A stretch of 52,011 nt of DNA, taken from the NCBI GenBank assembly GCA_014191855.1, contig BJHF01000043.1, forward strand, positions 1 to 52,011, given 5' to 3'. This document shows positions 28,701 to 35,535 of the stretch, piece after piece. The position numbers and the translations under genes were made by a program. Source of the stretch: Deltaproteobacteria bacterium. GTDB lineage: Bacteria; Myxococcota_A; UBA796; SXON01. The notes under the pieces were generated by a model that searched no databases, was not told where the DNA came from, and saw only the letters and a list, made by a program, of their open reading frames with translations. Position 1 is the stretch's first letter; each line of letters begins with the position of its first letter.

Positions 28701-29822
28701 GGGCTCACCGATTACCTGCTGGACAAGTCGACGAGCCCGCGCACCGTCGAGGTGGACGGGGACGCCGCCGGCGGTTTCCGCTTGCGGTGGGAAGCGATCT
28801 GGTCCCCAACGCCCTTCCGTTACTACGTGGTACGCGAGAAGGGTCAATACAAGCTGCGTTCGGACGGTTTCGATCTCGACGAACTGGGCGAAGAGGCCGG
28901 CGCGCGACTCGATGCGGGCAAGCTCGCCGAGGCGCAGCGCTGGCTGGATTGGGCGCTTTTGGACACGGAGCGCCCCGCGCCCTCCCGGTTGAAGTCCGTT
29001 TGGACCGCGGATGGAGACCGCAGCCTGGGGCGCGCCCGCCTGATGGTCGCGTTGATCACCGCCGGCGATCACGAAGGCGACAAGCACCTCAAAACGCTCC
29101 GTGAAGCGTGGTCGGCGAAGACGGCCGATGCGGCTGTCGGGCCTGCCCTGTGGGCCGTGCTGGCCCGAACGGGCGCGACCGCCGAGGCGCTCGCGGTCGC
29201 CGATGAGATGCGCACCCGGGGCGGCGACGCCCAGACCGTGAACCCGCTGCGGATCACCGCGCTCGCGCGACTCGGGCGGGTAGACGAGGCAGAAGCCGAA
29301 GCCCGCTCGGCCCTGGGTGCGGCTGCGGATACCGCCGATCACTGGTCGGCCATCGTGAGCGCGCTCTCCGACGCCGGGGCCTTCGACCCAGCCGTGCGCC
29401 TCGGTCGGGAGGGCGTTGCCCGGTTCCCCAAGGATCCCGGCCTGCTCAACCAGGCGACATGGCCGATGCTCTTCTTGCCCTCACTCCCCGAAGACGCCCT
29501 GACCAACGCCGAGCACATCCTCGACGGCCCGTGGAGCAGCGGCCGCGCGCACACGTCGGCCTGCGTCTTCGCCGCCGGCGGGCGCACCGACGAGGCGCGG
29601 AAGCTGGTGAAGACGTACATTGAGGATCACAACGGGGATCTCGACCCCTCGTGGTCGTTTGTGTGGGGACGGATCGCGGAGGCCGATGGCTTACCCGAAG
29701 AAGCGCGCGCGGCGTACCTCCTCGTGACCGACGACACCGAGAATGCAGCTTCGACCGGTGAGCTCGCCCGGCGGCGTCTGGCCTTGCTGCCCCCTGCGCC
29801 ACCCCCCGCCAAGCGGAACTAA
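25791..29822 (+). CDS. Large DUF3857/transglutaminase-like protein with TPR-like C-terminus
   Basis: A 1343-residue exported protein. The signal peptide ends near LLPTTAFA. An N-terminal DUF3857-like beta domain (about 40-270) precedes a transglutaminase-like core with a complete Cys-His-Asp triad: Cys352 in GYGDCKDKATFL, His395 in LFNHAITVLDG, Asp410 in WVDPTQ. Helical repeats resembling TPRs fill about 640-1330 (LAEAQRWLDWALLDTER, ALARLGRVDEAEAEARSALG). The enzyme may crosslink or hydrolyse amide bonds in the periplasm; the substrate is unknown. TTG 25791 was chosen for an AGGGG ribosome site 5 bases upstream, over TTG 25770. It diverges from the MYXO-CTERM-like gene. Confidence 0.82.
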   Translation: MLRCSSPLAHWATPPLLVALLPTTAFAGVYDKLSEPFAASPEELRAAAEAVTKLPLRLPSPSKKKDDEEKPPTVELLASVRISFDDAGMSTTTRHDIWRIERDDTSLRTGTMYWDPWREHRPAVDLRVVSPDGRERKLDPATLVEQSVATGLGEMYVDTRKLIAPLPGARKGAIVEQLDTVVQEKPFLTNGQSGLVPVGTGRAGRVEVVLDAPIGLPLRFDSKNLGEPKEVKRAGRRTISWIVDEPALVEWPPDFAPHEAYNVRYVSWSTAPDWGSLARAYAALVDEAAILPPEAIEAAREIRKRETDDRRAATAMARWFNDRARYAAVELGAAAVVPRAPAEVLARGYGDCKDKATFLAAMLRSVGITAHVALLRAGWDPDVNPKLPGPNLFNHAITVLDGGKQPIWVDPTQPEHPAGLLPDADADRWALIAAPDTTSLTRTPPAQPMAVDITKIITAVDLGGATIEQRTRVGPAGAAATRDQVRTAGIEAIIEEIEAAAKKSWRAREATASYEIDLDDLDRDVTEVVMVTGAEELSVRPGEFSVKTGPGFAMSALPTKWALGLGEDVKAKRTWPVVLRGADETATLEIHPPRGYTLASTPEAVDIALTGGRFTWTWAPLPDGGIRADAHLVVPTAVAVERVDEFVRAADEVRKKSEMSLRFQNPATRLSEAGKVSASLREWSALATATDALLADRVGWAQALFDAGYARKAQAVLGAVPETEATRDTFFLLGWDSATRPPQGFGVAKGFDPDPYRTRLRVAVEQAERDESDNAQFYRELLGRFLVYDAQGVYGRGDVEAALALWATDDEPLPSTRAIAIPLLLSLGDGERVKDLTRYASDDARRGQRVAAFFLADGMDAALREARELAGDGERLRSLYRSAASALSYARQYDGARSFTALVPDSDEGKDLPPSLRRHDTIDWTADEPVAAVRRFLRAAGDPAFHKELPGTFAAAALDEAYEPWSRNGSGLTDYLLDKSTSPRTVEVDGDAAGGFRLRWEAIWSPTPFRYYVVREKGQYKLRSDGFDLDELGEEAGARLDAGKLAEAQRWLDWALLDTERPAPSRLKSVWTADGDRSLGRARLMVALITAGDHEGDKHLKTLREAWSAKTADAAVGPALWAVLARTGATAEALAVADEMRTRGGDAQTVNPLRITALARLGRVDEAEAEARSALGAAADTADHWSAIVSALSDAGAFDPAVRLGREGVARFPKDPGLLNQATWPMLFLPSLPEDALTNAEHILDGPWSSGRAHTSACVFAAGGRTDEARKLVKTYIEDHNGDLDPSWSFVWGRIAEADGLPEEARAAYLLVTDDTENAASTGELARRRLALLPPAPPPAKRN

Positions 29823-29885
29823 GCCGCAGGCCGCTCTGCACCGCCCCTGCACCCCCCGGCCCTCGCCGCCCCGAAGCCGCCGGGC

Positions 29886-29891
29886 TACCGT
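29886..29891 (+). promoter_or_regulatory. Candidate -10 element (TACCGT) before the mannose-6-phosphate isomerase gene
   Basis: TACCGT ends 8 bases before the TTG start at 29900, with no Shine-Dalgarno sequence between. This is the same geometry as at several other operon leaders in the window. Confidence 0.4.
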
Positions 29892-29899
29892 GCCATCCC

Positions 29900-30730
29900 T
29901 TGCCGCCGCTTCGCCTCTGGCCCACGTTGTCGCGTCCGCCTTGGGGAGGGCTCCGCCTCGGCGCCGAGCTCGGCAAGGGGGAAGGGATCATCGGCGAATC
30001 GTGGGAAGTGTGGCGCGAGAACCGCGTGGTCGGCGTGGAGGCCCGGTTCAGCGATCTGGTGGACTTCCCGCTCCTGGTGAAGCTGCTCGATACGCGACAG
30101 ATGCTGTCTGTGCAGGTTCATCCGGGAGATGTAGACGCCCGGTTGCGCGCCGGGGCGCCGCATGGCAAGGCGGAGGCCTGGGTGGTGCTCGATGCGGACC
30201 CGGGCGCCCGTATCGCCTACGGCCTGAATCGCACGTTGACGGAGGCGGAGCTTCGTGACCACGCGGCCAGCGGCCAGATCGAAGGCGACCTCGCCTGGAT
30301 CGAGCCGCGCCCGGGCGACGTGATCGACGTTCCGCCGGGGACCATTCACGCGATAGGGCCGGGGCTGCTGCTCTACGAGGTGCAGGAGCCGATCGATCTC
30401 ACGTGGCGGTTGTACGACTGGGGGCGCGGCCGCGAGCTGCACCTCGACCATGCCTGCGCCGTGGCGCGTCGCGACCCACTCCCGAGCCCCTTCCGCGCGC
30501 CCAAGCACATCGCCCCGGGCGTGGATCGACTGATCGAAACACGCAATTTCGTTGTGGACCGGGTGCGCCTCCCCGCCCGGCGCTACGGCTGGGAGGCGCT
30601 AACCGTGGTGGAGGGGGAGGCCGTCGTGGACGGCGAGCGCTGCACGAAGGGCGGCACGTTCGTGCTTCAACCGGGCGAAACGCAGGTGCAGGGGGCGGGT
30701 GTCGTGCTCGCGGCCCGGCCCGGCGGCTGA
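29900..30730 (+). CDS. manA: Mannose-6-phosphate isomerase (class I, short type)
   Basis: Zinc-dependent cupin enzyme interconverting mannose 6-phosphate and fructose 6-phosphate. The 276 residues fit the short bacterial form. PLRLWPTLSRPPWGG is the typical N-terminus. LSVQVHPGD (about 70-78) and HGKAEAWVVLDADPGA give the His and Glu zinc ligands, and DVPPGTIHAIGPGLLLYEVQ (about 146-165) supplies another His. The TTG start is accepted because it reproduces the family N-terminus. It converges with a small minus-strand membrane gene 7 bases downstream and is probably monocistronic, feeding sugar-nucleotide or glycan synthesis. Confidence 0.92.
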   Translation: MPPLRLWPTLSRPPWGGLRLGAELGKGEGIIGESWEVWRENRVVGVEARFSDLVDFPLLVKLLDTRQMLSVQVHPGDVDARLRAGAPHGKAEAWVVLDADPGARIAYGLNRTLTEAELRDHAASGQIEGDLAWIEPRPGDVIDVPPGTIHAIGPGLLLYEVQEPIDLTWRLYDWGRGRELHLDHACAVARRDPLPSPFRAPKHIAPGVDRLIETRNFVVDRVRLPARRYGWEALTVVEGEAVVDGERCTKGGTFVLQPGETQVQGAGVVLAARPGG

Positions 30731-30737
30731 CTCCGCA

Positions 30738-31031
30738 CTAGCCGGCGTGCTCGGACAGCCACTCTGAAAGCTCGGCACCGTCCGGCACAAGGGTCCACCC
30801 TTGTCCCCTCCAGGCAACGTCCACGCGGCGGCCCGTCCACCCGACGCGCCACCGTACCCGCACCGAAACCCCCCCGATCGCGCCGCCGGCGACGACACGC
30901 GGAAGCGCGCCTTCACGCTCGAACACGAGCCCGAGGGCGGCGGCGGTGGCCTGTGCTCGCATGCTTAGCTCTACCCGGTTGAGCCAGCCCGCGAACCAGG
31001 CCAACCACACGCCGCCGAGCCCGATGAGCAA
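30738..31031 (-). CDS. Small membrane protein, start uncertain
   Basis: A frame of about 97 residues starting at a TTG. It has one hydrophobic segment (LIGLGGVWLAWFAGWL), followed by a basic, tryptophan-containing domain that ends in an acidic helix (GAELSEWLSEHAG). The frame stays open upstream to about 31079 without a better start, so the true N-terminus may be longer and use a rare start. It lies just after the MBL-fold gene in the same direction. Function unknown. The steady codon pattern and position between genes support it being real. Confidence 0.5.
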   Translation of the reverse strand: MLIGLGGVWLAWFAGWLNRVELSMRAQATAAALGLVFEREGALPRVVAGGAIGGVSVRVRWRVGWTGRRVDVAWRGQGWTLVPDGAELSEWLSEHAG

Positions 31032-31078
31032 CCCCGTGAGGAAGCATCGAACGATCGACTCGTCCAGGTAGAGCCCGG

Positions 31079-31939
31079 CTACCCCTCGAGATCCACGTCA
31101 GCCCCCTCACGCGCAAGGACCACGCGCATGCCATCGTAGCCGCCGGCCCAGCGCTCGGAAAGCCGATCCAGATCGGCGTCGGTTGCGTCGGGGGAGTGAT
31201 GGAACAGCGCGAGAGTCTTCACCTCGGCGTGACGGCAGAGCGCGGCCGCGTACTCCGGATACCCGTGGCCCCAGGTCATCTTCTCAAGGTACTCGTTTTC
31301 GGAGAACATCGTGTCTACCGCCACAAAGTCCGCGCCCTTGAGCGCTTTCGTGAGCGCGATCTCCCGACCATTCGGCGCCGCCCCACCCGAGAGCCCCTCC
31401 CCCGGGCGTGAGAGCGGTGAGGTATCGGTGAGGTAGGCGACCTTTCGACCCCCACCTTCGATGACGTAGCCGCAGGCCCCGCCCGGGTGATTGAGCTGAA
31501 CCGCGGTGATCTGGTAGGCGCCGCGCTGGAACGGGATGCCTGGGCGGATCGCCGCGAAGTCCATCGGCGCGGGCAGGTCGGGCATCCGAAGCGGGTGCAG
31601 CACACCGTTGAGGTACCGGCCCAGTCGATCCCGCGTTGCATCCGGGGAGAAGCCCGGCGCAGAGACGTGCAACCGGAAACTCGGCGCGAACAACGGGGCA
31701 AAGAACGGGAAGCCGAAGAGGTGATCGAGGTGGAAGTGCGAGAACAGCAGGTTTACGCCCCGCTCTTTCCGTCCAAGCAGCTCCCGCCCCAACAAGCGGG
31801 CGCCGGTTCCCGCGTCGAGCACACACGGATCCTCGCCAGGAAGCTGGACTTCCATGCACGAGGTGTTGCCACCGTACCGGACCGTGTCTGCTCCGGGCAC
31901 GGGGATCGAACCCCGTACACCCCAGAACCGGACCCTCAT
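31079..31939 (-). CDS. Metallo-beta-lactamase-fold hydrolase
   Basis: A 286-residue MBL-fold hydrolase. The metal motif is FSHFHLDHLFGFPFF (near residue 67, HxHxDH). Additional ligands are in VQLNHPGGACGYVI, YLTDTSPL, VAVDTMFSENEY and LFHHSPDATD. The start RVRFWGVRGSIPVPG is shared by PhnP/RNase Z-like members that act on phosphodiesters or cyclic phosphates, but the substrate cannot be told. The ATG at 31939 was chosen over a longer frame because it begins exactly at this conserved N-terminus. A TACGTT hexamer about 35 bases upstream may be its -10. Confidence 0.88.
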   Translation of the reverse strand: MRVRFWGVRGSIPVPGADTVRYGGNTSCMEVQLPGEDPCVLDAGTGARLLGRELLGRKERGVNLLFSHFHLDHLFGFPFFAPLFAPSFRLHVSAPGFSPDATRDRLGRYLNGVLHPLRMPDLPAPMDFAAIRPGIPFQRGAYQITAVQLNHPGGACGYVIEGGGRKVAYLTDTSPLSRPGEGLSGGAAPNGREIALTKALKGADFVAVDTMFSENEYLEKMTWGHGYPEYAAALCRHAEVKTLALFHHSPDATDADLDRLSERWAGGYDGMRVVLAREGADVDLEG

Positions 31940-32000
31940 GGGCGTTTCCGCACGTGGAGCAACACGGGCCGCAACGTAGCAGGACGAAGCGCGCGGGGCC

Positions 32001-32041
32001 AAAAAATGACGACGCCCCGCGGAGGAAGCTCCCGGGGCGTC
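32001..32041 (-). terminator. Rho-independent terminator after tRNA-Arg
   Basis: On the minus strand a 9-bp stem GACGCCCCG / CGGGGCGTC (32041-32033 with 32019-32011) is followed by TCATTTTTT. It begins 4 bases past the encoded CCA end of the tRNA, so the tRNA gene is monocistronic. Confidence 0.9.
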
Positions 32042-32044
32042 GAA

Positions 32045-32121
<77 letters not shown>

Positions 32122-32133
32122 GTTCGGACGCGA

Positions 32134-32162
32134 CAACTACCCACCGCTGCCCGAGGCGTCAA
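32134..32162 (-). promoter_or_regulatory. Promoter of tRNA-Arg
   Basis: TTGACG (32162-32157), a 17-bp spacer, then TAGTTG (32139-32134), ending 12 bp before the tRNA 5' end. The -35 lies inside the end of the RdgC-like gene. The -10 is weak, but the geometry is identical to that of the tRNA-Ala promoter. Confidence 0.6.
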
Positions 32163-32676
32163 GGGGAAGCAGCCATTCGCGCATGGCGGGGACAACGGAC
32201 GAACGCCACGACTCGCTCACCCGCTCGACGGCGAATTGCCGGAGCAACGCCGCCACCAGCCAGTGGAGCTCCTCGTACACGAACATGCGATCGAGGAGCA
32301 CCTCAAGCACCTCGCCCGTCTTCACCTGCGTGGGCAGCTTTGCCTGGGCGATGCCGACGCGGCTGCCACGGAGGGTGACGTGGTACTCCCGATCTTCCCG
32401 GCGGATCAGCAGTCGCAGCTCCTTGGGCACCTTTCCGCCGCTCACCGCGGCTCGGGCCTCCGGGGTCGTGCCGGGGCTATCCCCCGTCAACAACGTCGTG
32501 GGCCGATCGTCCCCGGTTTCGCGGAGGGCAAGGCGGTCGTCGAGGTACACTTCGAGCGCCGAGCCATCCTCCAGGGTAAACTTCCCGTTCTTGACTTCCG
32601 AGCTGTACCACAGCCACAGGTAGAAGTCTGCCGAGATGTGGGGCGGCAGCAGCTCCGTTGCGCCTTCTTCGCTCAT
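32137..32676 (-). CDS. RdgC-like protein, C-terminal half
   Basis: A 179-residue protein that looks like the C-terminal part of RdgC, a ring-shaped DNA-binding protein that limits RecA function. It begins MSEEGATELLPPHISADFYLW, then LWYSSEVKNGKFTL and VYLDDRLALR, and ends with a helical segment (RMFVYEELHWLVAALLRQF). A strong GGAGGTG ribosome site precedes the ATG. That ATG overlaps the stop of the N-terminal half gene as ATGA, so the pair is coupled. In E. coli RdgC is one 303-residue chain; here the two halves total 384 residues. The assignment rests on order and motif resemblance only. Confidence 0.65.
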   Translation of the reverse strand: MSEEGATELLPPHISADFYLWLWYSSEVKNGKFTLEDGSALEVYLDDRLALRETGDDRPTTLLTGDSPGTTPEARAAVSGGKVPKELRLLIRREDREYHVTLRGSRVGIAQAKLPTQVKTGEVLEVLLDRMFVYEELHWLVAALLRQFAVERVSESWRSSVVPAMREWLLPLDASGSGG

Positions 32677-33290
32677 CGTCCACCTCCCCGCACGTCCGTT
32701 GCACCCGTACTCACCAGCGCCTCTGGCAACCCCTCGGTCCCGGCCAGCTCGTCGAGCGGACTCCACGGGATGGCGCGCAGGCCGAAGGTACGCAGAAAGA
32801 GCTTCTGGAACCGCTCATTCGGCAGCTCGGAATCGTTGGTGAACACCGCCCACTGCTCGGTCATATTCCACACGATTTCCCAGGTTTGAACCCGGGGAAG
32901 CGTCTTCTGAAGCATCTCGAGCTCGAGCGTTTCACGCAGCTCCTCTTTCACCGCCGCCGGCACCTTCGGGCGATTGTTCTGCTTGCACCAGGCTTCCATG
33001 CGCTTCTGCAAGTGCGCACGCAAGAGCTTCGCGGGTACCGTCTTCTTGTCCACCCGCAGCGCGAACAGCGCATAATGATTGTACAACCACAGGTTGATGT
33101 CCTGGAAGTCCACGTCCAGCAGGTTGTGGACCTGGCACCAGCCCGCCACTTCCCCCTTGTGGGTGGGTGACTGCGGCTCACGAAGCTGGTTCGTGTTGAG
33201 CGCGTGGATGTAGTCGTCGGTGAAGCCCTCTGGGACATCGCCAACAATGCGGTACCGGCGCCCAGATAGCGCCCCTTTCAGGATGCCCAT
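32673..33290 (-). CDS. RdgC-like protein, N-terminal half
   Basis: A 205-residue protein resembling the N-terminal and central part of RdgC. GALSGRRYRIVGDVP, NHYALFALRVDKKTVPAKLL and the helical LRAHLQKRMEAWCKQNNRP segment correspond to the DNA-binding ring domain. EEMLQKTLPRVQ-type spacing matches the 'LLPRAFSR' region of E. coli RdgC. The C-terminus ends with GTEGLPEALVSTGATDVRGG, a tail without counterpart. It is followed directly, with overlap, by the C-terminal half gene and lies 9 bases after the Sm-like gene. The three genes probably form one transcript. Confidence 0.7.
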   Translation of the reverse strand: MGILKGALSGRRYRIVGDVPEGFTDDYIHALNTNQLREPQSPTHKGEVAGWCQVHNLLDVDFQDINLWLYNHYALFALRVDKKTVPAKLLRAHLQKRMEAWCKQNNRPKVPAAVKEELRETLELEMLQKTLPRVQTWEIVWNMTEQWAVFTNDSELPNERFQKLFLRTFGLRAIPWSPLDELAGTEGLPEALVSTGATDVRGGGR

Positions 33291-33299
33291 GAATCCCCC

Positions 33300-34154
33300 T
33301 CAGTCGCGGAAGTCGTCGATCGCATGCCGGAAGATCGCTACGTCACCGCCTTTGGTGCGCAGTCCCACTTCCCATCGGGCCACCCAGGCGAGATGGCCCG
33401 TAAATACCTCACCCTCAAGAAGGGTAATCGTCGTCTCAGCGTTGCGATCCAGCGCCTCACCGAGCCGGCGGTTGCTGCATCCGAAACGATCCTGCGGCCG
33501 GGTGATCGGCTCCACGGTGCGCAGCTTCCGCGCCGAGTCCCACACCATCGCTTTGCGTGCCTTCTGCCAGGGAGCCGCCTCGCAGGCGAATTTCAATCTG
33601 GTTTTGTGAAGGATTGAGGCCTCGTTCTTCTCCAGATCGAGGAGGTGAACGTCGTAAGCCGTTATCTCCGTGATCCGCGCACGAAGGAGCTGCCGACCGT
33701 GCACCCCCAACACCAGCTCCGCCCCCGATTTCGCCGCCGTTTCGAGGATGTCCCGGCTCATGGAAGCTTGAATCAGCGCGTCTACCCTGCGCTTTCGAAG
33801 CGCCTTCTGCAGATCGGCGTGCCCGAGGGCAACCTGAGTCGCCAACGCACGATCCAGCTCGTGCCGTGCCATGAGCGAGGTGACCTCATCGGCGAAGGCC
33901 ATCCGCTTGATCGCATCGTTGAGATCGAGCCGACCGAGCGCCACGAGGCGCGCGGTTTCGAGGGGTACTCCAGTCGTTTTGCGAATCTGCTCAACCTTGG
34001 CCGCCAGCGCCTCCGCGCCGCTCAGCCCCCCCGAGCCGGCCGGCGACGCCGAACGCCGTTTGGGCGCGCCCTTGGGAGGCGGCGCACCCGCACGCGGCGA
34101 AGCACCACCACCCTTCGGCCCCTGGCCATCCGATCCCCCTCCCCGACGCAGCAT
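33300..34154 (-). CDS. Predicted RNA-binding protein with two Sm/Hfq-like segments
   Basis: A 284-residue protein. Residues 1-45 are a Gly/Pro/Arg/Lys-rich disordered tail. Residues 46-140 are helical. Residues 142-190 (GAELVLGVHGRQLLRARITE, then AYDVHLLDLEKNEASILHK) and 238-283 (AETTITLLEGEVFTGHLAWV, then VAIFRHAIDDF) each resemble an Sm fold. IFRHAIDDF matches the Hfq Sm2 motif type (YKHAI). I infer RNA binding. No standard hfq is in the window. It leads the operon with the RdgC-like genes and is divergent from bcp. The ATG at 34154 has a TACGAG hexamer 6 bases upstream. Confidence 0.65.
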   Translation of the reverse strand: MLRRGGGSDGQGPKGGGASPRAGAPPPKGAPKRRSASPAGSGGLSGAEALAAKVEQIRKTTGVPLETARLVALGRLDLNDAIKRMAFADEVTSLMARHELDRALATQVALGHADLQKALRKRRVDALIQASMSRDILETAAKSGAELVLGVHGRQLLRARITEITAYDVHLLDLEKNEASILHKTRLKFACEAAPWQKARKAMVWDSARKLRTVEPITRPQDRFGCSNRRLGEALDRNAETTITLLEGEVFTGHLAWVARWEVGLRTKGGDVAIFRHAIDDFRD

Positions 34155-34160
34155 GGCTTT

Positions 34161-34189
34161 CTCGTACTGCGCCGCGGGGTGCAGGGCAA
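34161..34189 (-). promoter_or_regulatory. Candidate promoter for the Sm-like gene
   Basis: On the minus strand TTGCCC (34189-34184), a 17-bp spacer and TACGAG (34166-34161), ending 6 bases before the ATG at 34154. No Shine-Dalgarno sequence fits, so the transcript would be leaderless or nearly so. Confidence 0.45.
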
Positions 34190-34207
34190 CGCCGCCGGAC
34201 CGAAGGT

Positions 34208-34213
34208 TACACT
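34208..34213 (+). promoter_or_regulatory. Candidate -10 element (TACACT) before bcp
   Basis: TACACT in the context GGTTACACT ends 6 bases before the ATG of the peroxiredoxin gene at 34220. This is the best TANNNT match of the leaderless-type sites in the window. Confidence 0.5.
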
Positions 34214-34219
34214 GGCGGG

Positions 34220-34687
34220 ATGGCCCCTCCCGCGCCCGGCACCCCAGCGCCCGACTTCGCTGCAAATACCGATGAAGGCCCCATTTCCCTCGCGAGCCTC
34301 CGGGGCCAGCGGGTGGTGCTGTACTTCTACCCGAAAGACGCGACGCCCGGCTGCACGATCGAAGCGCGGGAGTTCGCGCTCTCCGCCGAGCGGTTCGCGG
34401 CGGCCGGCGTACGCATCTTCGGGGTGAGCAAGGACTCGGTGAAATCGCACCAGAAGTTCCGGGCGAAGGAGTGCCTCCCCTTCCCGCTCATCGCGGACGA
34501 GGGCGCGATCTGCGACGCTTATGGGGCCTGGCGCAAAAAGAAGCTTTATGGTCGCGAATATGACGGGATTGCCCGAATCACGGTGCTGATCGACGAGGCC
34601 GGGCGCGTGGCACACGTGTGGGATCCGGTCACGGCGAGGGGGCACGCTGCGGAGGTGCTGGCCCACGTCGAGGGCGCGGCAGGCTGA
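34220..34687 (+). CDS. bcp: Thioredoxin-dependent peroxiredoxin, Bcp/PrxQ family
   Basis: Reduces hydrogen and organic peroxides. The 155 residues fit PrxQ. YFYPKDATPGCTIEAREF carries the peroxidatic Cys45. The resolving Cys usually found five residues later is Arg50 here, so the enzyme is a 1-Cys type or uses Cys84 or Cys96. FGVSKDSVKSHQKFRAK and the later RITVLIDEAGRVAHVW are also typical. The next gene starts 5 bases after the stop. Confidence 0.92.
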   Translation: MAPPAPGTPAPDFAANTDEGPISLASLRGQRVVLYFYPKDATPGCTIEAREFALSAERFAAAGVRIFGVSKDSVKSHQKFRAKECLPFPLIADEGAICDAYGAWRKKKLYGREYDGIARITVLIDEAGRVAHVWDPVTARGHAAEVLAHVEGAAG

Positions 34688-34692
34688 GCGTC

Positions 34693-35535
34693 ATGGCTCC
34701 AATTGTGCTGGCCGCCCATGGGCTGGGCCTCGGACCCTGGGTGTTCTCGCCGTGGGTGCAGTTGTTCGCGGAAGCCGGGGTTGAGCTGCGCCCGCTCTCC
34801 CTGCCGGGGCATGACGGCGGGTCGGTCGAGGCCAGCTTCGACGATGTGGTGCGCTGCCTGGACGAGGCGGTCGCCGCCGTTGAGGGCCCGGTGATCCTCC
34901 TTGGCCACAGCTTCTCCGGGCTCGCGGCCCAGGTGGTGGCCACCCGGCGTAGCCTTCACGCCGCGGTGTTCGTGTGCCCGCTTCCCCCCGGTCCGATGCA
35001 CCTTCCCATGCGTCCTTCGCTTTTGCGGCACGTGCCTCGCGCACTCGCCACCCTCGCGCTCGGCCGCCCGTTCATGCCCAGCCGCTCCGCCTGGAAGGAG
35101 CTCGGTTTCTCCAACCTGCGCGGCAACGCCCTTGAAGACGCGCTCGCGCGTGTCGTTCCCTGGCCGAACCGGTTGTGTCGCGATCTCGTTCGCCCGCCCT
35201 GGATCCTGCCCACCCACGTCGACACTCCGGTGCTGGTTACCCTGGGCGGGAGCGACCCGATCCTCGATCCCTCCGAGGCCCGCGTCGTGGGCGACCTCTT
35301 CGAGGGCCTCGTGTGGCGGTACGATGGGCTCGGCCACACGCCGATGCTCGAGGAGGGAGGCGAACGAATGGGCAGGGACATCGTGAGCTTCTGCCTCGCC
35401 CCATCGCGGCCCCGCGTGCTTGAGAGCGAGGGTTTTGGTCCCGCTGAGGGCGCAGGCCATGCGCTGCGGCGCGCCCGACGGGGCGAACGGGCCAAGCGCC
35501 GGTCGGCCTACGGACAGAAGAAAGGCACGGCGTGA
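34693..35535 (+). CDS. Alpha/beta hydrolase
   Basis: A 280-residue alpha/beta-fold hydrolase. IVLAAHGLGLGPWVF is the N-terminal oxyanion region, LLGHSFSGLAAQ holds the Ser nucleophile, VLVTLGGSDPILDP the Asp, and DGLGHTPMLEE the His. This is a complete triad. The C-terminal 50 residues are an Arg/Lys-rich tail not usual for the family (ALRRARRGERAKRRSA). It lies 5 bases after bcp and its stop overlaps the ATG of the next gene (TGATG). The substrate is unknown. Confidence 0.85.
   Translation: MAPIVLAAHGLGLGPWVFSPWVQLFAEAGVELRPLSLPGHDGGSVEASFDDVVRCLDEAVAAVEGPVILLGHSFSGLAAQVVATRRSLHAAVFVCPLPPGPMHLPMRPSLLRHVPRALATLALGRPFMPSRSAWKELGFSNLRGNALEDALARVVPWPNRLCRDLVRPPWILPTHVDTPVLVTLGGSDPILDPSEARVVGDLFEGLVWRYDGLGHTPMLEEGGERMGRDIVSFCLAPSRPRVLESEGFGPAEGAGHALRRARRGERAKRRSAYGQKKGTA

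Noticed and set aside
32670..32680. Sequencing frameshift joining the two RdgC-like genes
   Set aside because: The ATGA overlap with a strong ribosome site ahead of the second gene is typical of real coupled genes; I kept the split as a finding to test.
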